Below, piece after piece: positions 56,600-64,000 of a DNA stretch of 64,000 nucleotides (position 1 is the stretch's first letter; the number at the start of each line of letters is the position of its first letter). Below the pieces are notes generated by a model. That model saw only the letters and a list, made by a program, of their open reading frames with translations, had not been told where the DNA came from and ran no database searches. The position numbers and the translations under genes are program-made. The stretch is from Anthonomus grandis grandis (Eukaryota; Arthropoda; Insecta; Coleoptera; Curculionidae). Location: NCBI RefSeq assembly GCF_022605725.1, contig NC_065558.1, positions 3,844,001-3,908,000 of the forward strand. Reading direction: 5' to 3'.

Positions 56600-59420
56600 T
56601 TTTTAGGACGAATAAATTAATTTTGTTAAGTCAAAACTAAAAAACTTTTAAATAATTATTGATTTCTGAAATTTTATATGACTTTTATAAGCTTGTTTAA
56701 AAATTAACTTTTTTGACTGATTTATCAGCTGGTTAGTATTGATTTTCTTGTAAAGGACTTAAAAAAATTTGTAGATTTTTAGCCTCAAAAAAAATAACAT
56801 TAAGAATCGATTTTAATTACTTATAGGCCAAAAAAAAATCAATTTAACAATAAAAGAGTCGAAACTTAATTTTTTTTTGCGTTAAGTTAATTAATTAAAA
56901 TTTTGAGTTCTTTTTAATTGGCGGTACTTAGTATTGAGAAATACTTGGCATTCTTAGACTGATAGAATTCAAATTAACTTATATTTAAAAAACTCAAAAT
57001 TTCGTCTACATATTGGCTGGAAGACATGACTTTAGAAATACGGATAATTTTTTACTAGTACAAAGATTTTGACTTAAAAATTCAGGTATTAATAAATTAA
57101 GATTTTAACTTAGCTAATATAATTGATTTATTCTTAATAATATCCAAAATTTATTTTTTTTAAAAAGCTTTTGACTAATCATTTATTTGTAAAATTTTGA
57201 TGATATTTACAAGCCTATTAGAGAAAGAATATTTCTGCCTAAAAGCATCGGTAAAAGATTTTAAATATTTAGGTATTCCTAGACTGATAAATGTTGATTT
57301 AGCCTTAAAAGACTTAAAAATCCGGATATCTCCAGTCTGAAGAAATTAAAAATAAGAATTGATTTTCAGGTATACAATAGTTAAAAATTAATTTAACATT
57401 AAAAAAGTTGAAATTTTGAATATTTTTTAAGCTAGTCAAATTGATTAGTTCGAATTTTGAGTACTTCTTGATTGGCAGTACTTAGTCTTAAAATACTTGA
57501 CATTTCTTAGTATTCTTAGCTGAGAGAAGTAATTTTGCTTTTAAAAACTTGCCATCAACCACTTATTAATTCAACTTTGGAATTGTCACTAATTTTAAAA
57601 TCAATCATTTAATTGCTGTTATTTATAGACTACTAGAATTGATTTAACTTAAGCCCAAAATCTGAAAGAATTATTAATAAATGATTTTATTGCTAATAAG
57701 AGTAAGTCTTTTAAGACTTGTGCACTTTTTGGATAGGAGAATTGATTTAATCTTTTGTCTTGTATTTATTTCTAGACTAAAAGGATCAATTTGGCCTTAG
57801 AAAATTTTAAGTACTGAATGGCAAGTAAAATTATTTATTGAGCTCAAAATCTCCAGATTTTTAGGTAAAAAAAGTCAAAAAATTTCAAGTATTTTTCAAA
57901 TGACAAAATTGACTTCGAAATTTTAATTATTTTTTTTGAGCTGGTCAAACTAATTAATTCGAATCTTGAAATACTTGGAATTGTTCATGAAAGAATTGCC
58001 ATTAAGAAATTTCAATTATTTCTTGACTCGAATATTAAGAACTTCTCGTCAAGAAGAATTAATTTAACTTTAATAATTTGGGTATTTTCGGTACTAGTTT
58101 CCTAATTTTGGTCATTACTAGACTAGTAGAATTGATTTTGTTTAGACTCAAAATCTGAAATATGCCAATCACTACTACAACATTTCAATGCTAATAAGAG
58201 TCTTAGAATCTAAAAATTATGGCTAGAAGAATTGATTTAGCCACGGAATTTCATCATGCATTTCTGGACTGAAGGGACCAATTTACCCTAAAGAAATTTT
58301 AAGTATTTAATGGCTGGTGGTTATTCTTTAAATACTCAGATTTATAGGTAAAACAAGTCTCGGAATTTCAAGCATTCTTAGACTGACCGTATTTAAATTT
58401 ATTTACTCTTAAATGCCTTATTGGCTAGAATAATTTCAGACATAAGTGATAGAATTTAGCTTGTCATTTTTTGATTTGACTTGCAACAAAAAAATCGTAT
58501 TTTCTTATATTTCTTGGTCAATAAAATTGAGTGGGCTAAAAGTAGTAAGTTAGCCTTAAAGGTTTTAGAATTTATAGTAATTCTAGGGAAAAAAAATAGG
58601 ATTTAAAGAATGAAAATTTCAAGTATTTATAGACTAGTGGAATTGACTTTATTTAAAAATTAAAACATCAATTTAATATTAATATGGTTATAATCGATCA
58701 AATTGAATATTTTGACTAATCCTTAAATAGCGGTACTTACTAAGTCTAGAAATAGTTGGTATTTTTGGACACTCTTAACCTAAAGTCATAGTTTAACTTT
58801 GGTATCAAGAAATTTTAAATTTTTCCTAATGGGAATTTTGGGGATTTCTTGACAAAGAGACTTAATTCACTTTTGGAATTTTGGATAAGTAAAATTGATT
58901 TCGCTTTAAAAAATCAATAATAAAAGGTTTAAATTTAGTCAAAACAATTTCAAGTACTTAATGACAGGTAGAATTGAGTTCAGTTTGAAATAAAAAAGTC
59001 TCGCAATTTTAAGTATTTTTTGATTGATAAGATTCAAATTGATTAACTTTTAAAATTTCATCATGTACCTATTGGCTGACAGAATTTTGGGTATAAGTGG
59101 TGGAATTCATTAAGACTTGTAAGGCCTAGACTTTATGACAATTATAGTGCAAAGGAAAAAATCTGAATTTCAAATATTTCTTGGATAACAACATAAGATG
59201 AGTTAGTATTAAAAGACTTGGCATTTGTGAAACTTTTTAACTGCAAGTTATGATTTAGCCTTAATTTTTTTAGAATTTCAGGTTAAAAAAATAGAATTTA
59301 ATTTTACGCAAAAAGAATTGACTTAACATTTCAATAGTAGGCATTTCAAGTATCTTTAGGTTAGTAGAATTGATTTAGCCTTTAAAGATTCATCGATATG
59401 AAATTAGACTTGTTATTAGA
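56600..59420 (+). repeat. Strongly decayed tandem repeat region
   Basis: Phrases of the form GAATTGATTTAGCCTTAAAA, TTTCAAGTATTTCTTAGACT and AAATCTGAA recur irregularly dozens of times over 2.8 kb. Examples of ATTGATTT lie near 56726, 57126, 57287, 57360, 57616, 57741, 58131, 58211, 58898 and 59367, often preceded by TAGAA. No unit length can be fixed by eye; neighbouring phrases are commonly 60-130 bases apart. No coding capacity. Confidence 0.6.
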
Positions 59421-61259
59421 CTTAAAGTAGAAACAGATCTAAAACTTATGACAAATTTTGATAATATGCACACCGTGGCCCTATTCAAAAGCCACAAGGC
59501 AGCCAGGCAACTCTATTGTTTATCGCATGTAGTTCCAGCACAGTAACAACTATCATTAAAAGTTTTACAACTCAAAACGTTTAACATAGAAACGGAAATT
59601 GTAATTTTCTCATGGAAGACAATATTGCCGGGGCTAAACGAAGTTTAACTGACTCTAAATGTAAAGTTCCAAGAGCAATGGCATTGTTGCATGGACGTTT
59701 ATTAAGGTTGGATCTTTTTGAAGCGCTTAGGAAATATATATAATAATAAATTGTTTTGATAATAAATGTTATTAGTTGGACCCTAGACAAGATCAAATCT
59801 ATCAAATATTTAGGTAACATACATGTATAATTAATTTCATTTAACATAAAAATTATAAAAATCATAGCCATGGAGTAAATAATTAAAAGGAGACGGTTCT
59901 TTATGGTTCTATTTTAATTAAACTAAAATGTTTAGTTTAGATGCAGAAATCTTTAAAAAAATAGCGACTTTAAGTAATATTTTATTTAGCTGCATTAAAG
60001 TTTGGTTCATTGCATTTGAATAAATCAAGAATTTCATTAAAACGTAGTTTAATAGGTATAGCGACTTACTGTATCATCTTGAAACTTGATATTTTTTCCT
60101 TAAATTGTAAGTTCAATAACAAAAATTTAAAAATTCTATAGGTTTTTGTGTAAAATCTTGCGTTATTATATTTAGATATAATATTGATTGTACTTGTGGC
60201 TCCATTATGGTTTATTTTATTCAGCATCTATACCTGTAATTTTACAACATGCCTTAAAGATTGCAACGCTTATTTATTCGAAAATTGTCTACAGCTACAT
60301 TTGTCATTTCTCCCTTAAGAAAAATATAGTTCAAAATCTGGGGTTTTACATTGATTCGAGTATAAGGTTTAAAAGACTGTTTCCGCATAGATACCTTTTT
60401 TCTTCTTTATAAAAAAATTAATTAAATAATGGCCTCGTATTATGTAATTATGATTTTCTAGACGTTGTTTACGGACCATGTCTAGAAAAGGTTAATAAAA
60501 ATTGGATTCAGGGTGTACCAAAATCATGTTTATGGTTTATATAGTTACTATAAGTTAAGCTAAGCTAAATGGCTATCAATTGAAGCTAGAAGATAGTTTC
60601 ATGCTGCATATTTCATTTATTTAGTAATAATCTACGTCATAGAGGACTACTTTTTACTCAGAAACTACATATATGGATTTCTATTTTCATTGCTTTCAAT
60701 GCATATAGTTGCTACTTCAGGCACTTGAACTTTTCCTTGTTTATTTATTTCTTTAATTAATTTTCTTTACATTTTTTTTTCTTCCCTACTCCTTTTTCTT
60801 CCTTATGCCTTCTCAATTTTTATGATTTCTTTCTTTTAGGAACTCCTTATTTTTTTTAAATTTCAAATACTTTGAATAAATTAATTATGACTTCAACTGA
60901 CTGAAAAAATAAATTAGGATTATTAAAATAATTTTTAATTTTCTGCATAATCACATCGAAGAAATTGTAACGGCTTTAATTTACATTACTAACGATGGAA
61001 CCTACTTCTACATAATTCTTTTATTTCAGGTAGTATATATAGTTCCTTCTGTTCCTTTAATATCTTTATTTTATTCCTATTTCAATTTCTATTAATTTTT
61101 TTTTCAGATAATTACCGGAGTTGTCTGAAATGAATGCCTAGAATTGATTAAAGATATATATTTCTTAAAGCATAAAAAAATTACCTTATTTTCTTGAAAG
61201 ACTTAAAATTCTTGTTTCGTTCTATATACATGCAGATAATTTCTTGCAATTGTTATTTG
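59421..61259. other. AT-rich spacer, no gene seen
   Basis: No gene recognised. The minus-strand open frame at 59581-59871 starts at an in-frame ATG but matches no family that I know. Confidence 0.4.
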
Positions 61260-61910
61260 AATTAATTTCAGTTTCCACCTATATTATCTGGAAGAAACAG
61301 TAGGGTCCTTACTATATTGCTACCAATGGAAATCTTGTAAATTTCCCACCTAACAAAAAAGTTGAATTCCACTACTTGAAACTCAAGTGACTATTCCAGG
61401 CAGTTGAATCTTCTTTCAAGCAATTTTCTGAAAGAAATTGATGTTTTAACTGCGTGGACGTACCAAAAAAAAACTGTAATTACTTCAAAATTGCCTCAGA
61501 TGCCTAGAAAGTTGAATTTAACTACTTGGAACTCCGGTGATTGTTCCAAATAGTTAAAATTTCTTTCAGAGAAGTCGATTTATTCAGTGTCAATATTTAG
61601 TGTGCCTGAACAGATAAACAAATTACTTCAATTACTCTAAAATTGTCTCAAATGCCTCGAAAAATCATGGTAACTACTTAAAACTCTAGAGAATTTTCCA
61701 GACATTTGAAGCATCTTCCAAAGAATTTCCTGAAAGGAATAGATGCTTTCAGCTGCCTAGAAGTGCCAGAAAATGACTCCCTTTAGTGTCAGTTGCCTGA
61801 ACAAAACAAAAAATTAATTCAATTACCTTAAAATTACCTGAAATGCCCGGGAAGTTGGTTTTAACTACTTGGAACTCAAGTGACTATTTCAGGCAGTTGA
61901 AGTGCCTTTA
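61260..61910 (+). repeat. Tandem repeat of about 150-190 bp, block 1
   Basis: ACTACTTGGAACTC-like phrases occur at 61371, 61521, 61673 and 61864. Each is followed by a GACTATTCCAGGCAGTTGAA-like stretch and a TTCTTTCA-containing stretch, then a GCCTGAAC-like phrase. Confidence 0.75.
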
Positions 61911-62459
61911 GTAATTATGTAAACTCTGTAAAAAAAACACAATTTATAGAATTTTTTATTTTCTCTGTATCACCTATATCTCCATCCCAGTCCGAGACAC
62001 TATAAAGTATAGTATTAAAATGTTGTTCTCTATCTATAAACTTAAGTAAATTACGTTAGAAAATTAATATTTTCCAGGCAGTAATAGCGGTATAGAAAAA
62101 AAAAGATCGGTTTAATATCTTCATCTGGAGTGAAAAGTGCACAGTGGCCAAGGGACTGGATTTCGTCCCTCTTTCATTTCCCTGCATAAATGTAGCAACT
62201 AACATTAATATCCCATCCAAGTCAAGTTATGCTACCAACTCAAAAATTTCTTAAAGTGGCAGGTCCCAGAAGAACAAGACGAATTTGTAATCAAAAAAGG
62301 CACCCGTGAACAGTTTATGAACGTACACAGATCATCAAGAAGACGAGAGAGTTCCTTGATAAAGGCTTTGACTGCGTGGAATGATCTCACTTCTGGCAAG
62401 GGGTACTAGATATGGGAATCCCGTTACAATTTGTCATACTGTTTAGACAGTTGGAATTA

Positions 62460-62835
62460 GTTTGAGTCTTCACCTATATTATTTAAAAGAAACCGTAAAA
62501 AATCCTTACTATATTGCTTCCAATTGAAATTTCCCACCTAACTTGCAACTCAAGGGACTATTTCAGGCAGTTAAAGCTTCTTTCAAGCAATTCTTAAGAA
62601 GAAATTGATGAGTTAAATGCCTGGAACTGCCGGAAAATGATTCCAAGTAGTATCAACTGCCTGGACGTACCAAAAAAAAATACTTTAATTACTTCAAAAT
62701 TGCCTCGAAAGTTAAAATGTCTAGAAAGTTGAATTTAACTACTTGGAACTCCGGTGATTGTTCCAAATAGTTAAAACTTCTTTCAGAGAAGTTCGATTTA
62801 TTTAGTGTGCCTGAACAAATAAACAAATTACTTCA
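62460..62835 (+). repeat. Tandem repeat of about 150-190 bp, block 2
   Basis: Parallel copy of the start of block 1. TCACCTATATTAT, CCTTACTATATTGCT, TTTCCCACCTAAC, GGACGTACCAAAAAAAA and GGAACTCCGGTGATTG occur in the same order, about 1.2 kb downstream. The intervening 61910-62460 is not repetitive. Confidence 0.75.
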
Positions 62836-64000
62836 ATTTCCTTGATAAATCCTTTGACTGCATGGGAACCCCGTTACACCTTGTCATACTGTTTAGATAT
62901 TTAAAGGACAATAGCATAGAAATGGAGGGCATAGGATGGTAGGATCTCTAAAACCTTTAACGTATACTCATTCGCCAAGCATGAATTTAGTCTCCTACCT
63001 TCTTCTGCTCTTCTGAGAACTCTCTTATACTCGCTTGCCAGATATAATTGCCTAATTGCCTAATACAATAAACAATAATAAAAACAGAAAAATTCATGAA
63101 CACACAATGTACGAACACTCCATCAATTATTGTCATACTAACCTTTGCTACCTATGTTAAATACCTTCAATATATAAAAATGACCCCACAATAATGTCCA
63201 ATTTCACTCATGATTCTCTACATATTTGCATTTAAAACAATTTTTGTCACATTAATATATTTACGAAATGTCAAGATGATTAGTACTGACACTTTAATTA
63301 ATTTAATGTGAATTCTTTATGTGACACAGTTTCTAAAGTTTTAAATGAAAATTCCCTAAATGTTTTAGATTATTTAGTTTGTAATGGGATTAATTAAGAA
63401 AGGTATACTTTTTAGGCCATTCAGACCATCAGAATAACCTGGTTCAGTAGAGTAGCTATTAAAAGCTAGACTGTGCCATGTTTGAGGGTATATTATATTT
63501 ATCTTATACATTTTGTATGGCTTTAATTAAAAAAAATAAAAATCATATTTATTCATTTATTTATTTAAATTAAAAAAAAGTTTTCCCAACACAGTAATAT
63601 AGATACAAGCAGTATAATATATTATCAAAAATGATGCAATAACTCTAATCCCATCAAACCTATAATCTCAAGGTGTCGACAAGGCTAAAAGGACCCCCGC
63701 CGAGTTAAACCACTCATAAATCGGTCCCTCTCTCAACTTTTATTGCCTCGAAGAAATAACGGAATCCAGATGATTCCAGAGATTAATAATATAATATTTC
63801 TTTCCCTAAATGTCCCTGCATCCATCCAGGCAACATGGCTTATGTTCCCGGTTTTTCGCCTCGACCGTGCACGAGATTTATCGTCGTTCGAGTTTATACA
63901 CAGGAAGCGATGACCTTAGAGATTTATGTTTGCACGATGATTTCCAAGTATTATGGAAAATTTGATTAACTAGTGGTGTTTAAAACCGCACCAAAAAAGT
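62836..64000. other. Spacer; right end less AT-rich
   Basis: 62836-63640 is AT-rich without recognised features. 63650-63960 has higher G+C, several CpGs and no repeat, and resembles the 55.9-56.5-kb stretch in style. No coding exon was identified. Confidence 0.4.

Noticed and set aside
59581..59871. 96-codon minus-strand open frame
   Set aside because: Hydrophobic AT-driven peptide with no recognisable domain; a LINE C-terminus was considered but no motif supports it.
1..64000. tRNA, rRNA and host multi-exon genes
   Set aside because: No tRNA T-loop/cloverleaf phrases, no rRNA similarity and no run of conserved exon-like peptides was found by eye; a trained gene finder or RNA search could still reveal short exons.

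Overview
This is an AT-rich, gene-poor stretch of a eukaryotic nuclear genome made almost entirely of satellite DNA, transposons and their remains. It is most likely an insect and plausibly a beetle. That guess rests on the insect-type mariner-like transposase with a DUF4817-like N-terminus, on repeated TACAGGGTGT-ended elements, on pogo/Tigger elements and on CR1/Jockey-type LINEs; no species marker was seen. I found no intact host protein gene, tRNA, rRNA or CRISPR array. The only long intact reading frame belongs to a transposon.

Layout. 1-5878: a 506-bp tandem satellite of ten near-identical units, then decayed copies at its right edge. 6.8-16.3 kb: inverted-repeat elements, comprising a 930-bp foldback (6826-7755), a 1.2-kb foldback (12044-13262), a 225-bp palindromic element (13368-13592) and a 2530-bp mariner-like element with very long terminal repeats and a broken transposase (13751-16280). 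17.9-26.7 kb: a composite of dispersed repeats and LINE scraps into which a complete pogo/Tigger transposon (18856-21727) has inserted; a repeat copy without the transposon lies nearby and shows the target site. 31.4-32.2 kb: a perfect 25-bp-arm hairpin and an internally deleted transposase. 35.8-41.6 kb: a second satellite of about 173 bp, split by a nearly full-length but mutated LINE (37179-40827). 42.7-55.4 kb: three further LINE relics, a dead Tigger transposase carrying a perfect 208-bp duplication, a leucine-rich-repeat-like relic, a second mariner-like element, and two predicted type I hammerhead ribozymes in opposite orientation. 56.6-62.8 kb: strongly decayed tandem repeats. Small stretches of more mixed composition (about 6.0, 11.0, 34.5, 44.5, 52.6, 55.9-56.5 and 63.7-64.0 kb) are the best places to look for host regulatory DNA.

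Most notable are the pair of hammerhead ribozymes, whose stem I and palindromic stem III change together; the intact pogo element with its empty site in the same window; and the mariner-like element whose terminal repeats each hold two TA-flanked miniature elements. No multi-gene cellular system was found.
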